From: Proteus columbae
Lineage (GTDB): Bacteria; Pseudomonadota; Gammaproteobacteria; Enterobacterales; Enterobacteriaceae
Length of the DNA: 64,000 bases
Direction: 5' to 3'
Assembly: GCF_009914335.1 (NCBI RefSeq)
Contig: NZ_CP043925.1
Span: forward strand, 4,030,001 to 4,094,000
Shown here: piece by piece, positions 1 to 11,724 of the stretch
Layout of the letters: every line of letters starts with the position of its first letter
How positions within the stretch are numbered: the first letter of the stretch is position 1
Notes under the pieces: model-generated
Told to the model about the DNA's origin: nothing
Database searches by the model: none
What the model saw: the letters and a program-made list of their open reading frames with translations, nothing else
Position numbers and translations under genes: made by a program

Positions 1-1
1 C

Positions 2-382
2 TTTATTACTATCGAACAAAAAGCATTAGAAAACTTTTTGGCAAAAGGGGATGAGTTATTAGCACGTTTAAATGGTATTGGTTTCCCACAATCAATTAAT
101 GCACAAATACGCCAAGATGGCGTATTAGAAATTTTGGATGTGAGTCGTCGAACAACATCTCTTTATCAACAAAAAGAGACAGCACCCGCTGTTCCTATTG
201 AAGATAACAAAGAGTGGAAAGATAAGTTAAAAGATCTGACTCAAGAAATTTATGGTGAGCAGGAAAAATTTAATCGTCATCAACCAAATTTATTTATTGA
301 TAATGATTGGCTTATTTCCATAGAACAAAGTTTTGTTCAGCTTAATGACAAATTGTCGCAATTAAAAAGCCAAATAAAGTAA
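2..382 (+). CDS. ravA: RavA ATPase, C-terminal part (5' end outside window)
   Basis: The reading frame is open from base 2, so this is the end of a longer gene and not a small ORF starting at 38. The 126 residues are helical and charged, as expected for the C-terminal region of RavA, the MoxR-type AAA+ ATPase that works with ViaA and binds the lysine decarboxylase LdcI. The AAA+ core lies outside the window. The identification rests on viaA starting 7 bp downstream in the ravA-viaA order fixed in enterobacteria, and on a general match to the RavA tail. No catalytic motif is visible here. Confidence 0.8.
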   Translation, partial: FITIEQKALENFLAKGDELLARLNGIGFPQSINAQIRQDGVLEILDVSRRTTSLYQQKETAPAVPIEDNKEWKDKLKDLTQEIYGEQEKFNRHQPNLFIDNDWLISIEQSFVQLNDKLSQLKSQIK

Positions 383-389
383 TGATATT

Positions 390-1847
390 ATGCTGACACT
401 TTCAACATTAGATATGCTTTTAGCCATAAATGAAGGACAGCTAATTGAGGAAGTTATTATTGCTGTACTTGCATCTCCTCAATTAGCGGTATTTTTTGAA
501 AAGCATCCTAGACTCAAAAAAGCCTTATTGAAAGATATCCATCAATGGAAAAAAAGCTTACAGCAAAGAGTAAAAGAGACATTAGTCCCGACAATGATTG
601 CAGATGAGTTTGCACTTTATCAACAAACGCAGTCATTTGGTAATGCGATGTTTAATCAGCAAGTAGATAAAATACTGGCTGAATTAAACAAGCTAGACTC
701 CTCTTTTACTGACGAAGCATCACAACTGATTAAAACCAATAAGCCTTTTTCACCAGCTCAACAAGCTTTGTTTATTCAACACTGGCGGATAAGTTTAATT
801 TTCCAAGTCACTGCATTACACAAAGCCCTATTTGACCAAGAACAAGAGCAGCTCCTTGCTGAGCTTCAGGAACGTTTGGCACTAAGTGGAAGCTTAAGTA
901 ATACATTCTCAGAAAATGAGCGTGCAGCAGGGCGTTTATGGGATATGAGTAAAGGTGTTTTAACAAAAACGCCTTTCGATGAGAAAATTATTCAACGTTA
1001 TAGCGACTTTCTCGATCAACAACCTGAATTGCATAAACTCGCAAGTTTGCTAGGTCGTAGCAAAACAGCGAAATCACTTCCTGAAGAGAGTGTGATTTTT
1101 GAGCCAGTCACTATTGTTGAGAAAGCACCAGATACAACACCAGAGCAAGTCAATGGTATAGGGCTCAGTGATGATATCTTACGCTTACTCCCTACAGAGC
1201 TCGCCTTGCTAGGTATTAATGAAATCGAATATGAGTTTTATCGAAAGCTGGTGGAAAAACAGCTCAATACCTATCGATTACAAGGAGATAATTGGCAAGA
1301 GCGTACTGTATTGCGTCCAGTAACTCATCATCATGATGAAGAAAGACCAAGAGGACCTTTTATTGTATGTATTGATACATCCGGTTCGATGGGGGGATTT
1401 AACGAACAGTGTGCTAAAGCTTTTGGGCTTGCATTGATGAAAATAGCACTAGCTGATAATCGTTCATGTCATGTGATGTTATTTTCTACTGAAACAGTAC
1501 ATTACCAATTGTCATCGTCTAATGGTCTGCAAGATCTTATCAAGTTTTTGAATCAGTCATTTAGAGGGGGCACGGACTTAAGTGCTTGTTTAGATAATGT
1601 AGCAGAAAAACTAAATAACCCAGCATGGAAAGATGCTGATGCTGTTGTTATTTCTGACTTTGTCGCCCAAAGGTTACCCGAAAACCTAATCAACAAAATC
1701 AAAAAAAGCCAACAGCAACAGCACAATCGCTTCCATGCGGTTACCCTATCCAATTACGGTAAACCCAGTATCATGAAAATCTTTGACCATATATGGCGTT
1801 TTGATACTGGATTAAAAAGTCGTTTACTTCGACGCTGGCGCCAATAA
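390..1847 (+). CDS. viaA: ViaA, VWA-domain partner of RavA
   Basis: A 485-residue protein, close to the 483 of E. coli ViaA. The N-terminal two thirds is helical. The C-terminal third is a von Willebrand factor A domain whose metal-binding MIDAS motif DTSGSMGG starts near residue 328, followed by GGTDL, which supplies the next metal ligand. ViaA stimulates the RavA ATPase, and the pair is linked to respiratory complexes and aminoglycoside uptake. It is read 7 bp after ravA and so shares its transcript. It ends directly against the convergent asnA stop, with no spacer between them. Confidence 0.95.
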   Translation: MLTLSTLDMLLAINEGQLIEEVIIAVLASPQLAVFFEKHPRLKKALLKDIHQWKKSLQQRVKETLVPTMIADEFALYQQTQSFGNAMFNQQVDKILAELNKLDSSFTDEASQLIKTNKPFSPAQQALFIQHWRISLIFQVTALHKALFDQEQEQLLAELQERLALSGSLSNTFSENERAAGRLWDMSKGVLTKTPFDEKIIQRYSDFLDQQPELHKLASLLGRSKTAKSLPEESVIFEPVTIVEKAPDTTPEQVNGIGLSDDILRLLPTELALLGINEIEYEFYRKLVEKQLNTYRLQGDNWQERTVLRPVTHHHDEERPRGPFIVCIDTSGSMGGFNEQCAKAFGLALMKIALADNRSCHVMLFSTETVHYQLSSSNGLQDLIKFLNQSFRGGTDLSACLDNVAEKLNNPAWKDADAVVISDFVAQRLPENLINKIKKSQQQQHNRFHAVTLSNYGKPSIMKIFDHIWRFDTGLKSRLLRRWRQ

Positions 1848-2840
1848 TTACAGCATATCGGCGAAAGCTAAACGGGTATCTTTTTCCCATACACCGCATT
1901 GTACTTGTCCAATGTGCTCTTTTTGTAGCAGTAGCATCACTAAACGAGACTGGCCAATACCGCCACCGATAGTTTGTGGCATATCACCATGCATTAATGC
2001 TTTGTGCCAATCCAGCTCAAGACGCTTAGTATCGTCTGTTAATGTTAACTGACGCATTAATGTTTCAGGGTCGACACGGATACCCATTGATGACAATTCA
2101 AACGCATCTTGTAGAACAGGGTTCCAGACAAGAATGTCACCGTTTAAACCTTCAAATCCATCTTCGTTTGGTGTTGTCCAATCATCGTAGTCTGGCGCTC
2201 TTACATCATGAGCTTCGCCACTTGATAATTTACCACCAATACCAATTAAGAAAACAGCACCATATTCTTTTGCAATCGCTTTTTCACGGCCTTTAGCATC
2301 AAGGTCAGGATAACGACGCAGTAACTCTTCAGTGTGGATAAATTGAATTTGATCTGGCAGGAACGGTACCAGACCAAACTCTTCGCTGACGGCTTTTTCA
2401 GTTTCTTTTATTGCCTGATAAATTTTACCCACTGTCTGCTTAAGATAAGGAACTGTACGCTCTTTATCTTCCATCACTTTTTCCCAATCCCACTGATCAA
2501 CATAAACAGAGTGGATCTGAGTTAAGCGATCTTCGTCTGGTCGCAAAGCTTTCATATGAGTATAAAGACCTTGACCAGAACTAAATCCAAAACGAGCTAA
2601 TGTTTTACGTTTCCATTTAGCTAATGAATGGACAACCTCAAAAGTAGAATCTGGTAAAGATTTGACTTTAACTTGTACTGCCTTCTCATGACCAGATAAG
2701 TTATCTTGAGTTCCATCACCAAGGCGACTTAAGATCGGTCCTTGAACTTCAATCAGTCCTAATTCTTTTTCCAGCAGTCGTGAAAAATAAGATTTAACAA
2801 AGCTAATTTGCTGTTGAGTCTGGATGAATGATTTTTCCAT
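1848..2840 (-). CDS. asnA: Asparagine synthetase A (aspartate-ammonia ligase)
   Basis: Makes asparagine from aspartate, ammonia and ATP in the cytoplasm. The 330-residue length equals E. coli AsnA. The protein has the class II aminoacyl-tRNA-synthetase-like fold of the family; the C-terminal stretch GGGIGQSRL is the motif 3-type arginine region that binds ATP. It is transcribed divergently from asnC, whose product activates asnA in E. coli when asparagine is low. The 159-bp spacer between them must hold both promoters and the AsnC operator. It converges on viaA without a gap. Confidence 0.97.
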   Translation of the reverse strand: MEKSFIQTQQQISFVKSYFSRLLEKELGLIEVQGPILSRLGDGTQDNLSGHEKAVQVKVKSLPDSTFEVVHSLAKWKRKTLARFGFSSGQGLYTHMKALRPDEDRLTQIHSVYVDQWDWEKVMEDKERTVPYLKQTVGKIYQAIKETEKAVSEEFGLVPFLPDQIQFIHTEELLRRYPDLDAKGREKAIAKEYGAVFLIGIGGKLSSGEAHDVRAPDYDDWTTPNEDGFEGLNGDILVWNPVLQDAFELSSMGIRVDPETLMRQLTLTDDTKRLELDWHKALMHGDMPQTIGGGIGQSRLVMLLLQKEHIGQVQCGVWEKDTRLAFADML

Positions 2841-2999
2841 TTTTGTATTCCTAGTGGTGATGTCGTGTTTCGCTGATATAGATTAAGCAACAAAATGGGT
2901 ACTAAATTCAATATACTTCATTAAAAATAGCCTTGCTTGTTTTAAATCGTTAAAAATAACGCTATAAAAATGTATTATCGTTAAAAACAGAGGGGATTT
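2841..2999. promoter_or_regulatory. asnA/asnC divergent control region
   Basis: A 159-bp AT-rich spacer between divergent genes. The short word CGTTAAAAA occurs twice (near 2948 and 2979) around a TATAAA-like stretch, which would suit a dimeric regulator such as AsnC binding in the spacer. AsnC is known to repress itself and activate asnA. The exact operator is inferred from position only. Confidence 0.5.
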
Positions 3000-3461
3000 A
3001 TGGACAATATTTATCAGATCGATAATCTCGATCGTGACATACTTCACGCATTAATGGCGAATGCGAGAACACCTTACGCTGAATTAGCCAAAAAATTCGA
3101 AGTAAGCCCTGGCACAATTCATGTTCGAGTTGAGAAAATGAAGCAGGCTGGAATTATTACGGGAACGCGAGTTGATATTAGTGAAAAGCAACTCGGTTTT
3201 GATGTCTGCTGCTTTATTGGCATTATTCTTAAGAGTGCAAAAGACTATCACACTGCATTAGATAAATTAGATAAGTTAGATGAAGTTGTAGAAGTGTACT
3301 ATACAACAGGGCAATACAGTATTTTTACGAAGGTTATGTGTAAAAGTATAGAAGCCTTACAAGACGTACTTATCAACAAAATCCAGACAATCGATGAAAT
3401 TCAATCAACAGAAACCCTGATCTCACTGCAAAACCCGATAATAAGGACGATCAAGCCATAA
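3000..3461 (+). CDS. asnC: AsnC, Lrp/AsnC-family regulator
   Basis: A 153-residue DNA-binding protein, one residue longer than E. coli AsnC. Residues about 5-60 form the helix-turn-helix (LDRDILHALMANARTPYAEL, then VSPGTIHVRV). The rest is the RAM ligand-binding domain that binds asparagine and builds octamers. It activates asnA and represses itself, and in E. coli transcription from here toward mioC and oriC is part of origin biology. The start is preceded by AGAGGG at a good distance. Confidence 0.96.
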   Translation: MDNIYQIDNLDRDILHALMANARTPYAELAKKFEVSPGTIHVRVEKMKQAGIITGTRVDISEKQLGFDVCCFIGIILKSAKDYHTALDKLDKLDEVVEVYYTTGQYSIFTKVMCKSIEALQDVLINKIQTIDEIQSTETLISLQNPIIRTIKP

Positions 3462-3492
3462 GGGTAAATTCTTATTTTTTTTTATAACCACA

Positions 3493-3501
3493 TTATCCAC
3501 A
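3493..3501 (+). promoter_or_regulatory. DnaA box before mioC
   Basis: A perfect TTATCCACA, the consensus DnaA box, lies 60 bp before the mioC start. E. coli also has DnaA boxes at the mioC promoter, where DnaA represses transcription running toward oriC. A regulatory role here is inferred from that parallel. Confidence 0.75.
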
Positions 3502-3561
3502 GGTAGATCCCAAGTGATTCACAGCGTACAATAGCGCGTCTTAAACATAAGGAGATCATTA

Positions 3562-4002
3562 ATGAAAAAAGTCACTCTTATTAGTGGCAGTACCATGGGT
3601 AGTGCTGAATATGTCGCAGAACACCTTGCAGAGATCTTATCTAATGAAGGGTTTGAGACGGACCTGCACCATGGGCCTTCTCTTAATGATCTTCCAAATG
3701 AAGGGATCTGGCTGGTGGTCACATCAACGCATGGTGCTGGTGATCTTCCTGACAACCTACAGCCTTTTGCTAATGAAATATCGGCTGACTCCGTTGATCT
3801 TAGTAATGTCACTTTTGGTGCGATCGGCATAGGAAGTAGTGAATATGACACTTTCTGCGGTGCGATCAGAACATTGGATCAAAAATTGGTGGAAAAAGGG
3901 GCTACTCGCCTTGGCGATCGTCTCGAAATTGATATTCAAAAGTACGACATTCCGGAAGATCCAGCAGAAGAATGGATAGCTTCTTGGAAAAATTTACTTT
4001 AA
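3562..4002 (+). CDS. mioC: MioC, flavodoxin-like FMN protein
   Basis: A 146-residue flavodoxin-fold protein (E. coli MioC is 147). The N-terminal phosphate-binding loop SGSTMGSAEY and the later STHGAGDLP and GIGSSEYDTFCG loops are the three FMN-contacting segments of flavodoxins. MioC has been linked to electron supply for biotin synthase. Its position next to oriC is conserved, and transcription from it enters the origin. AAGGAG is visible 9 bp before the ATG. Confidence 0.95.
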   Translation: MKKVTLISGSTMGSAEYVAEHLAEILSNEGFETDLHHGPSLNDLPNEGIWLVVTSTHGAGDLPDNLQPFANEISADSVDLSNVTFGAIGIGSSEYDTFCGAIRTLDQKLVEKGATRLGDRLEIDIQKYDIPEDPAEEWIASWKNLL

Positions 4003-4378
4003 ATTACACAAAAAAACAGCAAACGAATGTGGATAACTCTGCTTAAAAGCAGGGGGTAACCCGTAGTTATCCATGTATAAGGCAATATCAAGAAATGACC
4101 TGTGCATAAGTCGTCATTTTGATCCCAGCTTATCAGCAGATAGATCACGGATCATTCACAGTATATGATCCTTTACACTTTTATGATCTTTAAATAGAAA
4201 ATCCACTTATCCACAGAGGATCGCTTCCTTAATAAAAGATCTAATAAAGAGATCTTTAAATAAAAAGATCTTTAAATAATTACCTGCGGATCTGCTCGCT
4301 TGTATCTGTCAAAAAGTTGAGTAGAATTCGTTTTCCCAATGCAACACATTCAGCATTCGTAACATTTAAGGTTCACAC
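4003..4378. other. oriC: Chromosomal replication origin oriC
   Basis: The region between mioC and mnmG has the E. coli-type origin architecture. DnaA boxes: TGTGGATAA at 4028-4036 (R4-like), TTATCCATG at 4067-4075, TGTGCATAA at 4101-4109 and a perfect TTATCCACA at 4207-4215 (R1-like). To the right of R1, 4216-4290 is an unwinding element with three AT-rich 13-mer-like units, each holding GATCT followed by TTTAAATA or a similar run. GATC sites for Dam/SeqA are strongly clustered from 4120 to 4290. The mnmG promoter (TTGTAT 4300-4305, TAGAAT 4322-4327, 16-bp spacer) closes the region. Confidence 0.95.
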
Positions 4379-6277
4379 ATGTTTTATCCAGAACACTTTG
4401 ACGTCATTGTCATCGGTGGTGGTCACGCCGGTACAGAAGCCGCTATGGCTGCAGCTCGTATGGGGCGTCAAACCCTATTACTGACCCACAATATTGATAC
4501 TTTGGGCCAAATGTCTTGTAACCCAGCTATTGGTGGGATTGGTAAAGGGCATCTGGTAAAAGAGATCGATGCCATGGGTGGATTAATGGCAACCGCTATT
4601 GACCATGCAGGGATCCAATTCAGAACCCTTAACGCAAGTAAGGGACCAGCTGTAAGAGCAACAAGAGCACAAGCTGACCGTGTTCTTTATCGCCAAGCTG
4701 TTCGTACTACTCTTGAAAATCAACCTAATTTAATGATCTTCCAACAACCAGTTGAAGATCTCATTGTTGAAAACGACCAAGTAACAGGTGCTGTTACTCG
4801 CATGGGCTTAAAATTCCGTGCTAAGTCTGTTGTTCTAACCGTAGGTACTTTCCTGGATGGAAAAATCCATATTGGTTTAGAAAATTACAGTGGGGGTCGT
4901 GCAGGTGATCCACCATCAGTTTCGTTATCACACAGACTACGCGAACTACCTTTACGTGTAGGTCGTTTAAAAACAGGCACGCCACCTCGTATTGATGCTA
5001 GAACTATTGATTTTAGCCAATTAGCCGTTCAGTTGGGTGATACTCCAATGCCTGTTTTCTCGTTTTTAGGTAATGTGGATCAGCATCCTGAACAAATGCC
5101 TTGCCATATCACATACACAAACGAAAAAACGCACGATGTTATTCGTAATAACCTCGATCGTAGCCCAATGTACGCTGGAGTCATCGAAGGAATAGGTCCT
5201 CGTTATTGCCCATCTATTGAAGATAAGGTGATGAGATTTGCTGATCGTAATTCACATCAGATCTTTTTAGAGCCTGAAGGTTTAACAAGTAACGAAATTT
5301 ACCCAAATGGTATTTCAACAAGCTTACCTTTTGATGTTCAAATGCAAATCGTAAATTCCATGAAAGGTATGGAAAACGCGAAGATCATTAGACCTGGTTA
5401 TGCAATTGAATATGACTTCTTCGATCCTAGAGATCTAAAACAAACCCTAGAAAGCAAATTTATCAATGGGTTATTCTTTGCTGGGCAAATTAACGGTACA
5501 ACCGGTTATGAAGAAGCTGCGGCTCAAGGTATGCTTGCTGGGCTTAATGCGGCACGTTACGCCTTTGAACAAGAAGGTTGGTTCCCACGTCGTGATCAAG
5601 CATACATTGGTGTATTAGTTGACGATCTTTGCACACTAGGCACAAAAGAACCGTACCGTATGTTTACCTCTCGTGCAGAATATCGCTTGATGTTACGTGA
5701 AGATAATGCAGATTTACGTCTGACTGAAATTGGACGTGAATTAGGCATGGTTGATGATAACCGTTGGGCACAATTTAGCGAAAAAGTTGAGTTAGTTGAA
5801 AAAGAGCGCCAACGTTTAAGAGATATCTGGGTTCATCCTAAAGCAGATAATATTACTGAAATTAACGAGTTACTTAATACACCACTATCTAAAGAAGCTA
5901 ATGGTGAAGATTTATTACGTCGCCCTGAAATGACGTATGACATTTTGAAAAAAATCCCTCGTTTTGCACCAGGTATTGATGATTCAAAACCACAAGCTGC
6001 TGAACAAGTTGAGATCCAAGTTAAGTACGAAGGTTATATTAGTCGCCAGCAAGAAGAGATCGAAAAACAACTGCGCAATGAAAATGCAGCGCTACCTATA
6101 GATCTGGACTATAAGCGAGTTAGCGGATTATCTAACGAAGTTATTGCGAAACTTAACGATCACAAACCAACATCGATCGGACAAGCATCGCGGATCTCAG
6201 GTGTTACACCTGCGGCTATTTCCATTTTATTAGTTTGGTTGAAAAAACAAGGCCTATTACGCAGGAGCGCATCATGA
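4379..6277 (+). CDS. mnmG: MnmG (GidA), tRNA wobble-uridine carboxymethylaminomethyl synthase subunit
   Basis: With MnmE it installs the cmnm5 group on U34 of several tRNAs, using FAD and methylene-THF. At 632 residues it is close to the E. coli length of 629. The N-terminal Rossmann motif is [10 protein letters not shown] at residues 12-21, and the MnmG signatures [12 protein letters not shown] and [20 protein letters not shown] are both present. It is the first gene right of oriC, as in nearly all gammaproteobacteria. Its stop codon overlaps the rsmG start (ATGA), giving translational coupling. Confidence 0.98.
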   Translation: MFYPEHFDVIVIGGGHAGTEAAMAAARMGRQTLLLTHNIDTLGQMSCNPAIGGIGKGHLVKEIDAMGGLMATAIDHAGIQFRTLNASKGPAVRATRAQADRVLYRQAVRTTLENQPNLMIFQQPVEDLIVENDQVTGAVTRMGLKFRAKSVVLTVGTFLDGKIHIGLENYSGGRAGDPPSVSLSHRLRELPLRVGRLKTGTPPRIDARTIDFSQLAVQLGDTPMPVFSFLGNVDQHPEQMPCHITYTNEKTHDVIRNNLDRSPMYAGVIEGIGPRYCPSIEDKVMRFADRNSHQIFLEPEGLTSNEIYPNGISTSLPFDVQMQIVNSMKGMENAKIIRPGYAIEYDFFDPRDLKQTLESKFINGLFFAGQINGTTGYEEAAAQGMLAGLNAARYAFEQEGWFPRRDQAYIGVLVDDLCTLGTKEPYRMFTSRAEYRLMLREDNADLRLTEIGRELGMVDDNRWAQFSEKVELVEKERQRLRDIWVHPKADNITEINELLNTPLSKEANGEDLLRRPEMTYDILKKIPRFAPGIDDSKPQAAEQVEIQVKYEGYISRQQEEIEKQLRNENAALPIDLDYKRVSGLSNEVIAKLNDHKPTSIGQASRISGVTPAAISILLVWLKKQGLLRRSAS

Positions 6278-6900
6278 GTGACTTACTTAATCGGCTAAAA
6301 AAGCTGGCTAAGCAAGCCAATATTGAGCTTACAGATATTCAAGCTGAAAAACTCACTGGCTATGTTGCTATGCTTGATAAATGGAATAAAGCATACAACC
6401 TCACATCAGTGAGAGATCCACAACAAATGCTTATCCGTCATATTTTGGATAGCATTATTGTGAGCCAATATCTTGAAGGTGAAAGATTTATTGATGTGGG
6501 TACAGGGCCTGGTTTACCGGGGATCCCTTTAGCAATAATGCGTCCCGATCACCACTTTGTATTATTAGATAGCTTAGGCAAGCGGGTTCGCTTTATGAAA
6601 CAAGTTCAGCACGAGCTAGGACTTAATAATATCGAGCCAGTTCAATACCGTGTTGAAGAGTACCAAACAGAGAAGCCTTTTGATGGTGTTATCAGCCGAG
6701 CATTTGCCTCTATGAACGATATGCTCTCTTGGTGCTCTCATTTAGTGACGGAAGAACACGGTCGTTTCTATGCACTGAAAGGACAAATTCATCAAGAAGA
6801 GTTGGATGAACTTGCTGATAATGGATTAAAAATGCCTGAAAAAGTGATTAGCTTATCCATACCTGAATTGAATGAACAAAGACATTTGGTGATTATTTAA
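6274..6900 (+). CDS. rsmG: RsmG (GidB), 16S rRNA G527 N7-methyltransferase
   Basis: A 208-residue SAM-dependent methyltransferase (E. coli 207). The SAM-binding loop is [12 protein letters not shown]. It methylates G527 in helix 18 of 16S rRNA; loss in other bacteria gives low-level streptomycin resistance. I chose the ATG at 6274, not the upstream TTG at 6235, because it matches the family N-terminus, overlaps the mnmG stop as ATGA and has AGGAG 8 bp before it. Confidence 0.97.
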   Translation: MSDLLNRLKKLAKQANIELTDIQAEKLTGYVAMLDKWNKAYNLTSVRDPQQMLIRHILDSIIVSQYLEGERFIDVGTGPGLPGIPLAIMRPDHHFVLLDSLGKRVRFMKQVQHELGLNNIEPVQYRVEEYQTEKPFDGVISRAFASMNDMLSWCSHLVTEEHGRFYALKGQIHQEELDELADNGLKMPEKVISLSIPELNEQRHLVII

Positions 6901-6946
6901 TCAAATATTTAGTGTTTCACTGATCCTTTTTTCATTTTTTGTGCTC

Positions 6947-6975
6947 TGGCGATAACATTTACAATGTTATCGCCA
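6947..6975 (+). terminator. Hairpin after rsmG
   Basis: A perfect 13-bp inverted repeat (TGGCGATAACATT, 3-base loop, then its complement) begins 47 bp after the rsmG stop. The following T content is modest, so it may be a terminator of limited strength or an RNA 3'-end stabiliser. Confidence 0.65.
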
Positions 6976-7513
6976 TTTGCTTTAGGGGGAATTATACGAA
7001 GTATTAAAATTCACTTTAATGGAACAATAATTTAACAATATATTATCTTTTGCTTTAATTCCCTTTGTTGCCTGCGTTTTTCTCTTTTTATTTCCAAAAT
7101 AAATTAATAATTCTGTGCATTATAAAAATATTGAATTTATTTAATTGAAAATTGATTAATTATTTTTCAATTGCCACTAAATTGTTCATAAAAGGGAAGT
7201 TATTTGTTAACTCTGTTATATATTTTATGAAATAAGCTTTATTTATACTTTTGTATTTGTGATATATATCACGCTATTTATTTTATTCAGCTCTATTATT
7301 TTTACTCTTTTTGTTCTTAATCATTTTTCATAAATGGAACCTTGGTAAGAAATTTAAATTAATCTTCACTTTTTCGCTACTTATTGATTGAATTCATTGC
7401 CACGCCCCGTATAATTTGCTCGTTTTTGTCACTTGACACTTTATAGCAAAGACAGTTTGATACATCATTCAGTAATACCTTTTACGATAGCTAGTCTGGA
7501 GAATACAAACGTC
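6976..7513 (+). promoter_or_regulatory. atp operon upstream region with CRP-like site and promoter
   Basis: About 540 bp of AT-rich DNA without a credible gene. At 7258-7273 lies TGTGATATATATCACG, matching the CRP consensus TGTGA-N6-TCACA in nine of ten positions. A sigma70 promoter follows at 7388-7415: TTGAAT, 16-bp spacer, perfect TATAAT. The operon transcript would start near 7422, about 90 bp before atpI. The CRP-like site is about 155 bp upstream of that point, further than a classic class I site, so direct activation is uncertain. Confidence 0.6.
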
Positions 7514-8747
<1,234 letters not shown>

Positions 8748-8774
8748 TTATTAACTCTTTGAAGAAATAACTGA

Positions 8775-9032
<258 letters not shown>

Positions 9033-9093
9033 TGATGGCAATGAGCAGTAAAAGCATCAAGTTAGTTAATAACCAAGAAAGAGGTATTGTGCT

Positions 9094-9564
9094 GTGAATT
9101 TAAATGCAACAATCCTCGGCCAGGCCATCGCATTTGTCCTGTTTGTTTTGTTCTGTATGAAATTCGTATGGCCACCAATTATGGCGGCCATTGAAAAACG
9201 TCAAAAAGAAATTGCTGACGGTTTATCATCTGCAGAACGTGCTAAAAAGGACTTAGATTTAGCGAAAGCCGATGCAGGCGATCAGCTAGCAAAAGCAAAA
9301 GCAGAAGCTCAAGCAATCATTGAATCAGCGAATAAACAACGCACTCAAATGATTGAAGATGCTAAAGCAGAAGCAGAGCAAGAACGTAGTAAGATCGTTG
9401 CACAAGCTCAATCCGAACTGGATGCAGAGCGTAAACGTGCTCGTGAAGAACTTCGTAAACAAGTCGCAATGCTGGCTATTGCAGGTGCCGAGAAAATTAT
9501 TGAACGTTCCGTGGATGAAGCTGCTAATAGCGACATCGTTGATAAACTGGTCGCTGAACTGTAA
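9094..9564 (+). CDS. atpF: ATP synthase Fo subunit b
   Basis: A 156-residue peripheral stalk subunit, the same length as in E. coli: one N-terminal membrane helix, then a long charged helix that dimerises as a right-handed coiled coil and ends in the delta-binding sequence [10 protein letters not shown]. The start codon is GTG (9094), as in E. coli atpF, preceded by AGAGG. Confidence 0.98.
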   Translation: MNLNATILGQAIAFVLFVLFCMKFVWPPIMAAIEKRQKEIADGLSSAERAKKDLDLAKADAGDQLAKAKAEAQAIIESANKQRTQMIEDAKAEAEQERSKIVAQAQSELDAERKRAREELRKQVAMLAIAGAEKIIERSVDEAANSDIVDKLVAEL

Positions 9565-9576
9565 GGAGGGAGGGGC

Positions 9577-10110
9577 ATGTCTGAAATAGCAACGGTAGCT
9601 CGCCCCTACGCCAAAGCAGCTTTTGACTTTGCTGTGGAAAACCAGGCTGTCGATAAATGGCAGGTTATGCTGGCGTTCACCGCTGAAGTAGCACGCAATG
9701 AGCAGGTAACCGAATTACTTTCTGGTTCTTTAGCATCAGAAAAACTGGCTGACATCTTTGTCGACCTTTGTGGCGAACAATTAGATGGTCATGCTCAGAA
9801 TTTAATTCGTGTTATGGCTGATAATGGCCGTTTATCAACGTTGCCTGAAGTATTGAGCCAATTTATTCAATTGCGCGCAGTACTAGAGTCAACGGTTGAC
9901 GTTGAAGTAACTTCTGCCATTGAGCTAACTAAACAGCAGCTAGCTAACATTTCTGCAGCGATGGAAAAACGTCTATCACGCAAAGTGAAGCTGAATTGCA
10001 AAATTGATAAGTCTGTTATCGCAGGCATGATTATACGCGCCGGTGACCTCGTCATCGATGGCAGTATTCGTGGCCGTTTAGAGCGATTAACAGACGTCTT
10101 GCAGTCTTAA
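9577..10110 (+). CDS. atpH: ATP synthase F1 subunit delta
   Basis: A 177-residue cytoplasmic subunit (E. coli 177) that ties the b2 stalk to the top of the alpha3beta3 head. It begins 12 bp after atpF behind a strong GGAGGGAGGGG ribosome site. The C-terminal [14 protein letters not shown] is the conserved delta signature. Confidence 0.97.
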   Translation: MSEIATVARPYAKAAFDFAVENQAVDKWQVMLAFTAEVARNEQVTELLSGSLASEKLADIFVDLCGEQLDGHAQNLIRVMADNGRLSTLPEVLSQFIQLRAVLESTVDVEVTSAIELTKQQLANISAAMEKRLSRKVKLNCKIDKSVIAGMIIRAGDLVIDGSIRGRLERLTDVLQS

Positions 10111-10124
10111 GGGGACTGGAGCAT

Positions 10125-11666
10125 ATGCAACTGAATTCCACTGAAATCAGCGAACTGATCAAGCAGCGCATTGCTCAGTTCAATGTAGTGAGTGAAGCTC
10201 ACAATGAAGGTACGATTGTATCCGTTAGTGACGGTATCATTCGTATCCACGGTTTAGCCGAAGTTATGCAGGGTGAGATGATCGCACTGCCGGGTAACCG
10301 TTTCGCTATCGCACTGAACTTAGAGCGCGACTCTGTTGGTGCGGTTGTGATGGGTCCTTATGCTGACTTAGCAGAAGGCATGAAAGTTAAATGTACAGGT
10401 CGTATTCTGGAAGTACCTGTTGGGCGTGGTCTGCTTGGCCGTGTGGTAAACACACTGGGTGAGCCGATTGATGGTAAAGGTGCAGTAGAGCATGATGGAT
10501 TCTCACCTGTTGAGATGATTGCTCCTGGTGTTATCGACCGTCAATCAGTTGATCAGCCTGTACAAACAGGTTACAAATCCGTCGATGCCATGATCCCAAT
10601 TGGTCGTGGTCAGCGTGAATTGATCATCGGTGACCGTCAAACAGGTAAAACTGCTCTGGCTGTCGATGCGATCATCAACCAACGCGACTCTGGCATTAAA
10701 TGTATCTATGTCGCTATTGGTCAGAAAGCCTCTACTATTTCGAACGTTGTTCGTAAATTAGAAGAACATGGCGCGTTAGAAAACACCATTGTTGTTGTTG
10801 CTTCTGCATCAGAATCAGCAGCGCTGCAATACTTAGCTCCTTATTCAGGTTGCGCAATGGGTGAATACTTCCGTGACCGTGGTGAAGATGCCCTGATTAT
10901 TTATGATGACCTGTCTAAACAGGCTGTCGCATATCGTCAAATTTCACTGTTACTTCGTCGTCCACCTGGACGTGAAGCATACCCTGGTGACGTTTTCTAT
11001 CTGCACTCCCGTTTACTTGAGCGTGCTGCTCGCGTTAATGCTGAGTACGTAGAAGCATTCACTAATGGTGAAGTTAAAGGTAAAACCGGCTCTCTAACTG
11101 CGTTACCAATTATCGAAACGCAAGCAGGGGACGTTTCTGCATTCGTTCCTACGAACGTAATCTCTATTACCGATGGTCAGATCTTCTTAGAATCTAACCT
11201 GTTTAACGCAGGTATCCGTCCAGCTGTTAACCCAGGGATCTCCGTATCTCGTGTTGGTGGTGCAGCTCAGACTAAGATCATGAAGAAACTTTCTGGTGGT
11301 ATCCGTACTGCTCTTGCGCAGTATCGTGAGCTGGCAGCATTCTCACAGTTCGCTTCCGATCTGGACGATGCTACCCGTAAACAATTAAACCACGGTCAGA
11401 AAGTGACTGAATTGCTGAAACAGAAACAGTACGAACCAATGTCTGTCGCACAACAGTCTTTATCACTGTTTGCAGCAGAACGTGGTTATCTGGAAGATGT
11501 TGAAATTTCAAAAGTTGTGCCATTTGAAGCGGCTTTATTAGCTTATGCCTCTCGTGAACATGCTGATTTATTGAAAGAAATCAACCAGACTGGTACTTAT
11601 AACGAAGAAATCGAAGCGAAGCTGAAAGGCGTGCTAGAAAACTTCAAAGCGACTCAGTCCTGGTAA
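10125..11666 (+). CDS. atpA: ATP synthase F1 subunit alpha
   Basis: A 513-residue nucleotide-binding, non-catalytic subunit (E. coli 513). The P-loop GDRQTGKT and the arginine-finger region [17 protein letters not shown] are both present. Alternates with beta in the F1 hexamer. Starts 14 bp after atpH. Confidence 0.98.
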   Translation: MQLNSTEISELIKQRIAQFNVVSEAHNEGTIVSVSDGIIRIHGLAEVMQGEMIALPGNRFAIALNLERDSVGAVVMGPYADLAEGMKVKCTGRILEVPVGRGLLGRVVNTLGEPIDGKGAVEHDGFSPVEMIAPGVIDRQSVDQPVQTGYKSVDAMIPIGRGQRELIIGDRQTGKTALAVDAIINQRDSGIKCIYVAIGQKASTISNVVRKLEEHGALENTIVVVASASESAALQYLAPYSGCAMGEYFRDRGEDALIIYDDLSKQAVAYRQISLLLRRPPGREAYPGDVFYLHSRLLERAARVNAEYVEAFTNGEVKGKTGSLTALPIIETQAGDVSAFVPTNVISITDGQIFLESNLFNAGIRPAVNPGISVSRVGGAAQTKIMKKLSGGIRTALAQYRELAAFSQFASDLDDATRKQLNHGQKVTELLKQKQYEPMSVAQQSLSLFAAERGYLEDVEISKVVPFEAALLAYASREHADLLKEINQTGTYNEEIEAKLKGVLENFKATQSW

Positions 11667-11724
11667 TAACTATTCGGCCTAATAGTTAAACATTAGGCCG
11701 TCTGGTTCATGAGGAGAAGCAGAA

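Noticed and set aside
9353..9589. 78-codon ORF in another frame of atpF
   Set aside because: Shadow caused by the alanine- and lysine-rich coding sequence of subunit b.
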